Shown: positions 1 to 8,418 of the stretch, piece after piece | Layout: each line of letters opens with the position of its first letter | Position numbering within the stretch: the stretch's first letter is position 1 | Origin: Funneliformis mosseae | Taxonomy: Eukaryota > Glomeromycota > Glomeromycetes > Glomerales > Glomeraceae | Assembly: GCA_910592005.1 (NCBI GenBank) | Contig: CAJVPP010002439.1 | Coordinates: forward strand, 1 to 14,861 | Direction: 5' to 3' | DNA: 14,861 nucleotides | The notes under the pieces: generated by a model | Databases searched by the model: none | Seen by the model: only the letters and a program-made list of their open reading frames with translations | What the model was told of the DNA's origin: nothing | Program-made: the position numbers and the translations under genes

Positions 1-102
1 ATAAAATTATATGAAGTTTAATTTTATCAATATCCACCTCACTATTAAATTCTCTACCTTCTATGTATTGTACAGTCACTTTGGAAAATGACACCCGATT
101 TA
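1..102 (-). CDS. possible partial exon at window edge, unknown protein
   Basis: On the minus strand one frame stays open from a splice-acceptor-like TTTACAG (its last four bases are at 103-106) to the window edge. It reads NRVSFSKVTVQYIEGREF and continues with a mixed charged/hydrophobic composition that looks more protein-like than the surrounding A/T-rich DNA. There is no ATG, so it would be an internal or 3' exon. Two possible upstream donors exist. A consensus GTAAGT at 147-152 would give a 50 bp intron. A GTAATT starting at 261 would give a 159 bp intron and join in the right phase to a short open stretch at 262-319. I do not recognise the protein. About 34 open codons can occur by chance, and the rest of the gene is outside the window. 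Confidence 0.3.
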
Positions 103-1051
103 CTGTAAATTACATAGTAAATTATATATAAAAAATTTTTTCTGGAACTTACAATTAAAAAGGTATTTAAATAATAAAAAATAATAAAATTTTTATTAAT
201 TAATAATAAAAATAACAAGAATGTCATTACTTTATTATAATTAATTTCGTTAAGGAATTACCGAATTCTTTCATTCTCTCGAATGGTAATCTCCAAACAT
301 CGAGATTCGTAATAGAGAGCTTTAATTATAGATATTTTAATTAGTAAATTAAGAATAATCTGTTCTGTGTTTAATTTAACAATTATTTATTATTATGCCT
401 TATCCCAAATTTTCATTAATTCTTTGATCTGGATAAAAAAGGAAGATCGCGACGATAAAACTAAATAATTAAATATTTCTTCAGATTGGGTCATTTTAAG
501 TTAGGTTAGATTGTTTGGGATCGCAATGATGGAATATTTTTTCGTCTTTGCTTTTTTCTCTTATTATTTTTTTTAATATTTCATTTTTAATTTTTTTTTT
601 TTTTTGGACGAATTTTTTTCGAGCTAGATACATAGATAAGTTTCATTTTTTTTTTTGATTATCTCTTTTTTAAATTATTTAAGCCGTATTTTTTTTTTAT
701 TTTTTTTGGATCGTTCGCTGCGGGTCGCAGCAATCATTTAATATTTTTAATTTCCAGTGTTAGGCCTGGGATAGTACCGAAACCAAGTTAACAAACTAAG
801 TAACTTAATATTTCAATTATCTCGAAGCTTTTCATAAGAGAAATAAACGATTAACAAACAAAAATTATTTGTAGTTAGTTATCACGATCAATCCTATGTT
901 GAAAACAAGAAAGTTTAAATAGTAAATTTATTAATCTGTAGAGTTATAAGTATAATCCCAAGACTTATTAAGAACACTATCTGATCGAACTCTGTCGACT
1001 CAAGGTCAACTTACAGGTCTATTTATAAAGTAAACTTTATAATATAAGTTA
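103..1051. other. gene-free AT-rich stretch with long T runs
   Basis: No convincing coding sequence was seen. Positions 540-710 are dominated by T runs of up to about 15 bases. A perfect small hairpin lies at 717-731 (stem GCTGCG, 3-base loop). No RNA gene was recognised. Confidence 0.6.
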
Positions 1052-1165
1052 TGAAAAATAATTTATTCGATACATTTTAATAAAGTAATTCAAACTTTTA
1101 CATATGTTACATGACAATTGCCGCAGCGTGAGGTCATCTGAGACGAAATACGATTTGCGACCAGG
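1052..1165 (-). other. coding-like open stretch, unassigned
   Basis: Thirty-eight minus-strand codons are open between two stops. The upper half reads PGRKSYFVSDDLTLRQLS, a balanced composition encoded by locally GC-richer DNA (about 1115-1165). The lower half drifts into A/T-rich sequence. A TTGTTGTAG just upstream could be a splice acceptor. There is no ATG at the start and no recognised family. It could be a lost exon, a repeat fragment or chance. Confidence 0.2.
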
Positions 1166-1570
1166 CTACAACAATTTAACGAATTTTTCAAAAAATTCAT
1201 GCGCATCTTTTCTTTTCTATATGTTCCTCATTGGGCTGTATCCATAAAAGTGTTTTTTTTTCAGTTAATTTTATTTATTGTATCTTAATCGGGTTGGATT
1301 ACAAAAATATCGAGTTTTCTTTATACTTTAGCTTGTTGGAAGTAGGTGCAATATATTATATTTGTTTACTATTATAATTATTGTAGGTTTTCATTTTTTA
1401 TAATTTTATTATTTTTTTTTTTTTTTACTTTTTGATTTAACCATAGCCATTTAATAAATTTATATATATATTTTATAAGCAAAATTTTAATAGTTGCGAT
1501 AGGCATAACTCTCTAGTTTATTCATATTAAACATAAATTGATATAAGTTATTAGCTCAGATTAAGATAAT
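1166..1570. other. AT-rich gap, nothing recognised
   Basis: T-rich and A-rich runs only, for example a long T run at about 1411-1426. No open frame of interest, RNA gene or clear repeat was seen. Confidence 0.5.
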
Positions 1571-1700
1571 ATATGGGAGGCGGTCAGGAAATCCATTTTT
1601 TAGTCAAAAATTTTTTTATTGGTTCACTCTACTGATCATGGTCATGTGAACAAAACTAGCTTAATATAGATTTCCCCCTTTCTATTGACCGCCCCCATAT
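1571..1700. mobile_element. short inverted-repeat element (MITE-like), 130 bp
   Basis: The left end reads ATATGGGAGGCGGTCA (1571-1586). The reverse complement of the right end (1685-1700) reads ATATGGGGGCGGTCA plus one further A, so the arms match at 15 of 16 positions. The G/C-rich arms stand out in an A/T-rich setting. The right arm continues with ATAGAAAGGG before GGAAATC, while the left arm goes straight to GGAAATC, so the left arm seems to have lost ten bases. Both ends can be read with a flanking TA (1572-1573 and 1698-1699), as in TA-targeting elements of the Tc1/mariner type. The interior of about 98 bp has no coding capacity. A related end occurs at 4395-4427. Confidence 0.6.
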
Positions 1701-2336
1701 GCTAAAATTATAACATAGCATATTTATAAAAAAAAAATTGACTGAAAATATGAAAGGGTTTCACTTTAACAAAATAACTAATATATTTATGGTAAAAATG
1801 CTAGATTTTGCTTTAAGTTCTGAGCTTCGACCAAAACTTAGATTATATGATTGATTCAATTATAAAAATTTTGCTGCAAGCTAACTTTTTGTGTTGTAAT
1901 TGCTGATTATTTTTACTATCCAAATATCCAAAATTATTAATATACAGTAAGTAATATTAAACCGCTTAAATTTATGATTTAGTCGCTGCCTGCACTACAC
2001 AACACTATCTCTATAATTTTTGAAAATTTTGCGACAGCTGGCTATGATGATAAATATCTCATCGTAAGTTATATAAGTTTATCTCTCTCAATTAATATCA
2101 TTAAATTCTAATTTATATTTATAACTTATTAAGAATAAAATTCCGTTAAAACTGCAGCTAATTCCTCTCTAAATAATACCATCTCATATAAATTTAATTA
2201 AATATTATAAATTTTATTAATTAGAAGTTAAATAAATAATAGCTTGCAAATAATAATAAAATCTTAACATTCATAATAATAATGCGGATTAATTAATGAA
2301 TATTATCGATACTAAAAAATTGTATTCACGTTTGAT
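1701..2336. other. AT-rich intergenic region downstream of the secreted-protein gene
   Basis: No gene is visible. On the minus strand, about 120 bases beyond the stop of the gene ending at 2337, there is an AATAAA (2213-2218) that could serve as its polyadenylation signal. In DNA this A/T-rich such hexamers are common, so this is only a candidate. Confidence 0.4.
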
Positions 2337-4064
2337 CTATTTTTTACATTGGAACTGTTTACGATCACAATTGGAATTATAGGTTATATTCCAACCAGTG
2401 CTATTAGCTTTTGAACATATATCAAAGGGATCTCGAAGAAACTTAAGTTCATTTACTTGGTTATCTGTGGCAGATATTACACAGCTATTAGTACTATTTC
2501 CGACTATTGGACAATAAATATGACCAGAATTACCACAAGGTAGTTCGCAAAATGAAGGTTTTGGGTCACATATTTCAACATTAAACTTTCTTAAGGTAGC
2601 GCTTATTATTGATGCCGCCATAGTGTTATATGTACTGTTTTTAATAGAATTATATACGTCATCTTCATTGTCAAGCATTTTTTTATTATGCGTCATTTTA
2701 TTAACAGTAAAACTAGCTAATATTGACTTGTTTGAAGTAAAAAAATTATTGTGTAATGCTTCGTCAAAATGAAATTGGAGATGTTCACTTGCGGATGATA
2801 GATATGATGAAATATCTGGATAGGCTTGCCCATTTCCGGTAAATGATTGATGAACACTGTTCATTAAACTTGGAAGAAAGATTATATTCATCATGTTAGC
2901 CGTAAAAAATCCAAATTTATTCGGAACCGTATCCCTCTTTTCTATAATGGGATGATCATACAAATCTAAAAGATAATCATCAAAATCCCCGTTTTCTATT
3001 CTATCATAGATTGACGCTATTCTAAACATTGCATTATCTTCTAATACATCTTCGTAATCTTCAAAAATAGCGACATTGTCTACATCTTCCACCGCTTCTT
3101 CTATCCAAACTTCCGCATCAACACTGGCTATCGATCCTTCAACTGATGATGCTACAACTTCTTCTGCAGCACCAATTTCGGCAGCGATTTCGGAGGTGGT
3201 TGCCACGAACTCACTAAACATTGCTGCGCCGAAGTAATATGCAACCGTAGGAAGAGCAATTAAAGTAATGGCAGCGGATATAGGAATTATAATCATTGCG
3301 AGCAAGTTTGTCTTAGGAGGTGGCGGCGGTGGTGGGATCAATTCTTTTAGATTATCGGGAGTCATTTTAATACTTAGTTCTTGAAGAGCATCATGGAACC
3401 CTCGATGGTGTCTCTCCCAATAATTGAATAGCTTGTTTGCCGAATTAATCATGTGATATGTAGCAACAGGATAATAGTCTGGATTGAACGAACTGCCTGA
3501 ACCGAACTGAAGAGATGCAGCGTATGTTCCAACTTCATTACCAGTCAAATAATCAATGCATTCAGCTATATGTTCTGTTTGATTAATTTGAAAACCGGGT
3601 GCATCTGGGTGTTTGCCTTCTTTGCAATACTGGGCAGTTAGATCAGTTGGAAATACATGATCTGGATTAGGTGTTTTTTGTTTATATGTAATTTTAGGGG
3701 TCGGAATAAGTTTCATTGTGTAATTACTTAAATTACACTTGTAATTGTTTTGGTCCTTTTCGGTATACGACGAAACTGTAAGATTATTCCTGTTTATATT
3801 CACAAAAAAGCTGAATTTACAATCATAAGTACATCCCCACATAGTGATGTTTAAAGATGTTAATGGTGGCTCATGCCTTATAGTTTGAACATCCCTGATC
3901 AAAAGGGACGTCGAATAAGTAATGCCATCATCGTCTATATGGAACGACGCATATTTAGAATCCACGACTTGGTCGCACATATTATAATCATGTTCTACGG
4001 TGATCCAATCAGCAATAACAGCCGATAAAAAATGTATAAGAATGTATATTAAACTTTTCTTCAT
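2337..4064 (-). CDS. predicted secreted/membrane Cys-rich protein, unknown function
   Basis: This intact single-exon frame encodes 575 residues. The ATG at 4062-4064 is chosen because it opens directly onto a signal peptide, MKKSLIYILIHFLSAVIA, with likely cleavage before Asp19; the frame extends nine codons further up only through a TTG. Counting from this Met, the N-terminal part has six Cys (30, 78, 82, 110, 147, 169) and five sequons (Asn 72, 94, 111, 114, 161). A run of seven Pro lies at 244-250 and a hydrophobic segment at 254-283. A very acidic stretch at 300-370 ends near a Lys-Arg (376-377) that resembles a Kex2-type processing site. The last part has five more sequons and eight Cys (499, 506, 510, 518, 528, 550, 566, 573). 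No Cys lies between residues 170 and 498, so the two halves probably form separate disulfide domains. I do not recognise the family. It could be a type I membrane protein, or a secreted precursor cut into two chains. No enzyme motif was seen. A TATA box lies 42 bp upstream. Confidence 0.85.
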   Translation of the reverse strand: MKKSLIYILIHFLSAVIADWITVEHDYNMCDQVVDSKYASFHIDDDGITYSTSLLIRDVQTIRHEPPLTSLNITMWGCTYDCKFSFFVNINRNNLTVSSYTEKDQNNYKCNLSNYTMKLIPTPKITYKQKTPNPDHVFPTDLTAQYCKEGKHPDAPGFQINQTEHIAECIDYLTGNEVGTYAASLQFGSGSSFNPDYYPVATYHMINSANKLFNYWERHHRGFHDALQELSIKMTPDNLKELIPPPPPPPKTNLLAMIIIPISAAITLIALPTVAYYFGAAMFSEFVATTSEIAAEIGAAEEVVASSVEGSIASVDAEVWIEEAVEDVDNVAIFEDYEDVLEDNAMFRIASIYDRIENGDFDDYLLDLYDHPIIEKRDTVPNKFGFFTANMMNIIFLPSLMNSVHQSFTGNGQAYPDISSYLSSASEHLQFHFDEALHNNFFTSNKSILASFTVNKMTHNKKMLDNEDDVYNSIKNSTYNTMAASIISATLRKFNVEICDPKPSFCELPCGNSGHIYCPIVGNSTNSCVISATDNQVNELKFLRDPFDICSKANSTGWNITYNSNCDRKQFQCKK

Positions 4065-4105
4065 GATTGAAATAATTTTTTCCCTTGTCAAAAAGTCGGG
4101 TAAAC

Positions 4106-4113
4106 CTTATATA
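4106..4113 (-). promoter_or_regulatory. TATA box of the secreted-protein gene
   Basis: The minus strand reads GAGTATATAAGG here, a good TATATAAG box 42 bp above the ATG at 4064. With the usual 25-30 bp spacing, transcription would start near 4080 and give a very short leader. Its placement supports the ATG at 4064 and not the upstream TTG as the real start. Confidence 0.6.
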
Positions 4114-4269
4114 CTCTTTTGACAAAACCATTTCGGATTACTAATTCTTTTTTTTTTTTCATTCAACATTTAAATAATCATTTAATTTTACGATTTTCAT
4201 AATCGGAATTCTCAATTTGTTCTTTTTTTATTTTATTCTTTGAACTTAATAAGTATATTCTTATAACTG

Positions 4270-4294
4270 CAGTCGATCTAGGAACAGTCGATCT
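4270..4294. repeat. direct repeat CAGTCGATCT x2 upstream of the secreted-protein gene
   Basis: CAGTCGATCT occurs at 4270-4279 and 4285-4294, a 15 bp period. It lies about 160-190 bp upstream of the TATA box of the minus-strand gene. GGAACA also occurs twice close by. Paired identical decamers in a promoter-proximal position could be factor binding sites; this is inference from position only. Confidence 0.35.
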
Positions 4295-4394
4295 CTCTTG
4301 TCTCGGAACATCACTTCATTATTTATATACAGTGTATTGTATATAATACAATTAATTTTTACAACATGATTTTTTTTTATCATCTCGCTCAATA

Positions 4395-4427
4395 CATGGG
4401 CGGCAGTCAATAGAAAAGGGAAAAATC
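4395..4427. repeat. second copy of the 1571-1700 element end
   Basis: The stretch CATGGGCGGCAGTCAATAG followed by AAAAGGG and AAAAATC parallels the reverse-complemented right end of the 1571-1700 element (TGGGGGCGGTCAATAGAAA, then GGGGGAAATC). The core TCAATAGAAA is identical. No matching opposite arm was found nearby, so this is a solo end or a degraded copy. Confidence 0.45.
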
Positions 4428-4546
4428 TTCACTAAAAATTGAAATTTAATATAATTAGTTACTCACGTAAATGATCGACATATTGTAATGTCTGACAGTA
4501 ACTAAATATTTGTGAATATATAAACAAGAACGAAATATAAGCGGAT

Positions 4547-4674
4547 GGATCTGTTGTACCCCAAATGCGTTAATGTCCAAAATGCGCATTTGGGATAACC
4601 CAATTGCGCATTCCGATTTGGGATATCCCAAATGCGCGTTTTAGACATCAACGCATTTGGGGTACAACAGATCC
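4547..4674. repeat. 128 bp near-perfect palindrome with ATGCGCATTTGGGAT modules
   Basis: The arm at 4547-4601 matches the reverse complement of 4620-4674 at 51 of 55 positions, with an 18-base centre. Each arm begins GGATCTGTTGTACCCC and continues AAATGCGTT. The inner part is built from repeated pieces of GCGCATTTGGGATA/CCC type, and a related AATTGCGCATTCCGATTTGG sits in the centre. All four mismatches are single-base. It is far richer in G/C than its surroundings. Open frames across it (4502-4747 minus) are by-products of the palindrome. It may be a foldback or MITE-type element, or a transcribed hairpin; no clear target-site duplication was seen. Confidence 0.75.
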
Positions 4675-4788
4675 GATAAAAAAATGAGAACTTCACAATT
4701 AGAAATTGAAACAAAAATTGTATAAATGCATTTTTTTTTATTACCATTCTTTCATTTTACTTACATCATATTCAACTACCAATGAATT

Positions 4789-4866
4789 AAATTTTTCTGG
4801 CATTAGCCACCAGAAAAAATTTTTCCTGCATTTATTATTTACATTTTGGGCCAGAGCGACCCAAAA
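4789..4866. repeat. two adjacent small hairpins
   Basis: TTTTTCTGG (4792-4800) pairs with CCAGAAAAA (4810-4818). TTTTGGG (4844-4850) pairs with CCCAAAA (4860-4866) across a nine-base G/C-rich loop. No U-rich terminator layout or known RNA family was recognised. They lie close to the large palindrome and share its TTTGGG and TATCCCA words, so they may be debris of related repeats. Confidence 0.4.
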
Positions 4867-5117
4867 ATCCTTCTTGGATGTATCCCAAGTATTATGATAT
4901 TCCTAAAAGTAATTTTACAAATTAAAAAGTAATTGATATATATAATATATTAAATAATTAAAATATTTTTATCTTTCGCTCTTCAATTAGAGCATCGGTC
5001 ATTGATCTGAAACTAACCGAATAAAAAAGCAATTTGCAATTTTAGCAAAATAATTTTTAAACATAATTAAGATCAAAATAAAAATATAATAAAAATATAA
5101 TCCTTCCAAATAAATCG

Positions 5118-5374
5118 TCATAGAAGTTTCCATATGGTTTCAATCCTTATTATTGTGTCCCGTAAGAATTTATTGTGAGGTTCGATCCTTGCAACTACTG
5201 GATCTGGAGTGCCATTATGTCGGACCATTTGACGTCGTGAGACTCGAGGAGTTTGTGAGTAATTTAAGGTAGAGGACTATGATTGTTGAAGCGAGAAGCT
5301 CGACTTGTTACGTTTAGATTTACTATAACATTAATTTGAGCGTGCTCATCCGATTGATTATTACTTGCCAAAGC
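5118..5374 (-). pseudogene. frameshifted coding remnant, unknown protein
   Basis: Two minus-strand frames follow each other with coding-like composition. The upstream frame (5264-5374) reads ALASNNQSDEHAQINVIVNL and runs on with Ser/Asn/Arg residues to a TAA. The downstream frame (5118-5276) is open for 52 codons, contains QTPRVSRRQMVRHNGTPDPV and then VARIEPHNKFLRDTIIRIET, and ends at a TGA. They overlap by 13 bases, so a single small indel would have joined them. No start codon is visible at the upstream end; a TTCCCAG acceptor-like site lies just above it (5390-5396). I do not recognise the protein. The words GGTTCGATCC at 5181-5190 look like a tRNA B box but fit better as codons here. It could be a broken last exon of a multi-exon gene. 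Confidence 0.4.
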
Positions 5375-6029
5375 TTATAAACATCATTGCTGGGAACGTA
5401 AAGTTGATTAATATGCTACGTTCAAGTTATATTAACTTATTAATGTCAGCGTTTTCAAAACAAAATTTTATTTATTCAAACAAATAACGCGATTAAATAA
5501 AAAAAAAAAAAAAAGATTAATAAGATATCAAAATCAAAATAATAAATTCTAGAAATTCAAAATTTTTTGTTCCTTTATAAACATTTTATTTATCAACATC
5601 TATTTGTCCTCCTAAATTATCCGTCCAGATTTCTCATTCAAATAAACATGACCCCAAATTAATACCGCATTCAACTCGACCTTGATCCGTCAACAAATTC
5701 TTCTACGGTGCCTTACTAGAATGTATAATTTTTAATAAGCTTTGCGAACTTCTGCTTGTGTAGGATTCCAACTCCAAGCTCGTAATAACCATCTAAATTA
5801 TAAATCTCTATCAAACTAACATTTGGGATTTATTGCTTGGAAATGCTGTAAGAAAATTAAAAAATAAAAAAAAAAATTTAGTCAACGAGAAAAAATATAT
5901 ATTATAAATAAAAAAACCACATTCAAATTATTTAAATTTTTGTTCTAAACTAATTAGACTAAACTAAATTTAAACTAAGCTAATGTTTGCGAAGTAATAA
6001 GCGAAAATATGAAAACTGATTTAAACTCC
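5375..6029. other. AT-rich gap, nothing recognised
   Basis: A and T runs (for example a long A run near 5500-5515) and no coding stretch, RNA gene or repeat that I can support. Confidence 0.5.
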
Positions 6030-6037
6030 TAAGAGTG

Positions 6038-6292
6038 ATATGGGAAATGGGAGTTCCAGGCTCCCAGTCACCCCATTCCGGGGGACACCCAAGTGGCCCG
6101 CTAAATTGCCTAACCACTCCGAAGAATGGGTTACTAGCGGCGGAAAGTCGAACACAACTTGGAGCGGGAGGTTTTCTGTTCATATTAAATTAAGAATAAT
6201 ATCGTTCCGCTCTAAAAGAGTTGCCGACACTTATATCTTAATTTATGAGTACAGTATTTATCTAGGGATTTTTTTTTCTTTTTCTCGAGTGG
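6038..6292. repeat. GC-rich foldable island, candidate SINE or structured RNA
   Basis: Positions 6040-6175 are strikingly G/C-rich in an A/T-rich region. The island folds well. GGGAG (6049-6053) pairs with CTCCC (6061-6065). CCGCTA (6098-6103) pairs with TAGCGG (6135-6140) and encloses TAACC (6111-6115) paired with GGTTA (6129-6133). CCCATTC (6072-6078) can also pair with GAATGGG (6124-6130). The interval is bordered by identical octamers TAAGAGTG (6030-6037 and 6293-6300), which could be a target-site duplication. A T run at about 6267-6277 could end a polymerase III transcript on the plus strand. Open frames on both strands (6040-6303 plus, 5980-6183 minus) fall in the same island and probably reflect its composition. 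No convincing tRNA A and B boxes were found. Confidence 0.4.
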
Positions 6293-6565
6293 TAAGAGTG
6301 TGAGAAAATTTTTTTTTGATAGAAAGGAATTATTAGATATATAACAGCATTTGTTTCACAAAATTGGTGTCGATCTTGTAAATTTAAATTTTCATTCACG
6401 TACGCGATGTTACATTGATGTAGACCTTTAGTAAAATTTGTTTGAATAATTTTTTATCTAATAAAATTTCACAGTTTTTCAAAAATAAAAGCATAAAGAA
6501 TAAAATCTTTCGCAAAATAAGTGAAAAAGTTTATCTGAAATATTTCTTATGATTTATATTTTTAA

Positions 6566-7054
6566 TAGGGATGTTAAATTGCTTCAACAAAGCATATTTA
6601 AACTGAGTATAAGCACAAGCTTTTTTCAACTAGCTTTAATATTCTTTTAAACGTGCTTTGAGCTTGCTTAACATGTTTGTTAATTTGAGCTTAAAAAAGT
6701 ATATATATAGCGCGTTTGATCAAAATAGCTCCATGAAGCAGATATTATTAAAAATTATTCGAATAATCAATAATTATGTATTTAAAATTTATAATAAATA
6801 ATATTGAAATAAAAAATAAAATAAAAATAAAAATACTCCAATAAAATCTGATAAAGATTTATTATATATTAAAATAGATAAGCGAGCTTACACTAACCCG
6901 CTTAAGTAAATCAAGACTAACTATATAATACATCTGTGTTTAACTAATATAGTAAGCACAATCGCTCAGAAGCTTATTTTCTCAAAAAAGCTTAAGCTTA
7001 ATGCAGTATTGAGCCGAACTTAAGCTGAACTGGTTTAGCAATTTAACATTCCTA
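6566..7054. mobile_element. non-autonomous hAT-type element, 489 bp
   Basis: The left end TAGGGATGTTAAATTGCT (6566-6583) matches the reverse complement of the right end (7037-7054, TAGGAATGTTAAATTGCT) at 17 of 18 positions. The opening TAGGGATG is the same as the published start of maize Ac/Ds, a hAT element. The flanks are ATTTTTAA (6558-6565) and ATTTTTAT (7055-7062), a 7 of 8 match of the size hAT insertions duplicate. Both inner ends carry many short AGCTT/AAGCTTAAGCTT motifs, as expected for subterminal transposase-binding repeats. No transposase frame is present, so mobility would depend on an enzyme made elsewhere. The flanks are low-complexity, which weakens the duplication evidence a little. 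Confidence 0.7.
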
Positions 7055-7062
7055 ATTTTTAT

Positions 7063-8149
7063 TTTATTTTTATTAAAAATAAATGATATACCTTTCAAAA
7101 TGAAATTTATAGCAAATATTAATATTATTAAAATTTTATTATAAACTCTATTTATTATAAGAGTTTAACTTCTAACTTATAATACTTTGAAAAACACAAT
7201 TGTGAAAAGTTGCAAAATAAAAAAGTAGGATGAATCAGCTTATTTTCATTATTTTTATTATTATTATTTTTTAATTTTATTTTCTTTTTATATAGATCAA
7301 AGAGTAAACTGATAGAATGGTAGCTCAAGTTCAACCTGAATAGTACTGCTTAATTGAAACTAACATTTATAAAATTTCAAATTAATATTTTAGAAAGTAA
7401 ACCATCTAATATTTTTTTGATAAAAACTGCTTTTTTTGAATAAAAATCTGCTAAATATCTTTTATATAATCATTAAATTGATATTGTAAAATCAAAAAAT
7501 CTCAAAATGATATATCATATGATCCTTTAAATAATATTATAAAAATTATAAAATTAGGAAATTAGGAAATAAATCATTAAATAATAATTTATTAGGTTTA
7601 CTTTGATTTTTATCAATTAATTATGATTATCAAAAATACCATAAATAAATAAAAATTGTAAATATCATCAATATTATACTGATATTAAATTATTTAACTT
7701 AATCTCAATTATACTAGCTAATAAGAAATTAAAGTAAAATTAATAAATCCTAATTTAATAATCAATAAAGAAAATAAAGTATATTATTTAGCATTTTTTA
7801 TATAATATGAAGCTAATAGCAATGTATTTTAAGATTTTAATTTATATAATTTGAGTCTGATATATAAACATTTACCTTAAATGGCAGTTTTATATTTAAA
7901 AATAATATAAATAATTCTTATCATTATAAATAAATTTTTTTTTATTTATTAAAACTATACTTTAATTTAATTTTTTAAATAAAATAATAATATTTAACTT
8001 TTTTAATTGGTATATTATTAGAATTATTTAAATTTAGAATATTATTTTAAATTATACAGATAAGTTAAGAAAGAAAAAACAAAAATTATCAAATATTAAC
8101 AAAATATTTTCATGCTTAGCAATTATCTAATATTCTTATTCTTATACAG
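7063..8149. other. long extremely AT-rich stretch without a gene
   Basis: Almost pure A/T with stops in all frames. A short tandem pair (ATTAGGAA twice, about 7553-7569) is the only local repeat noted. No coding or RNA feature was recognised. Confidence 0.6.
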
Positions 8150-8256
8150 CAGGGTTGGAAAATTGGATAATTTTGAATAGTTTTAGACAGAAAAATGTGT
8201 CTATAACATATCTAAAACTGTATAAAATTGTCTAAATTGTCCAATTTCTAACACCG
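8150..8256. mobile_element. decayed short hairpin element, possibly hAT-derived
   Basis: The left end CAGGGTTGGAAAATTGGATA is partly mirrored by the reverse complement of the right end, CGGTGTTAGAAATTGGACAA. AGTTTTAGACAG in the left half pairs with the later CTAAAACTGT, so nearly the whole 107 bp can fold back. CAGGGTTGG is a common hAT-type terminus. The flanking octamers TTATACAG and CTTTACAT match at only five positions. No coding capacity. The call is a degraded MITE. Confidence 0.45.
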
Positions 8257-8418
8257 CTTTACATTATATTCCTATCAACTTCTAAAGTAATTTGATAAAA
8301 TGATTATTAAAATAAATTAAAATATAACTAAATTTAATTTGCTTTTCTTAAAAAAAAAGTGGACGTTTCTTTGATTACTACTTTCTCATAATTTTATTAA
8401 GTCAAAAAATTCACATCA

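Noticed and set aside
61..117. Inverted repeat CTATGTATTGTACAGT / ACTGTAAATTACATAG
   Set aside because: Fourteen of 16 positions match, but it is A/T-rich and overlaps a possible exon and acceptor, with no target duplication. Not strong enough to call an element.
502..512. TTAGGTTAG as telomere-like sequence
   Set aside because: Only about two units and not an array, so no support for a telomeric repeat.
4065..4091. Upstream TTG start for the secreted-protein gene
   Set aside because: TTG is not a usual nuclear start. The ATG at 4064 gives a clean signal peptide and fits the TATA box.
4502..4747. Open frame of 81 codons, minus strand
   Set aside because: It spans the 4547-4674 palindrome, whose repeated modules keep frames open on both strands. 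The peptide repeats the module and has no protein-like features.
4706..4897. Open frame of 63 codons, plus strand
   Set aside because: Phe/Leu/Ser-rich product of T runs and hairpin sequence, with no supporting signal.
5181..5190. GGTTCGATCC as a tRNA or SINE B box
   Set aside because: No A box or cloverleaf stems could be placed around it, and it falls in an open coding-like frame.
6040..6303. Overlapping frames on both strands of the GC-rich island (also 5980-6183 minus)
   Set aside because: Both strands are open over the same G/C-rich patch, which is expected from few stop codons. The plus frame runs on into T-rich DNA. The structured-repeat explanation fits better.
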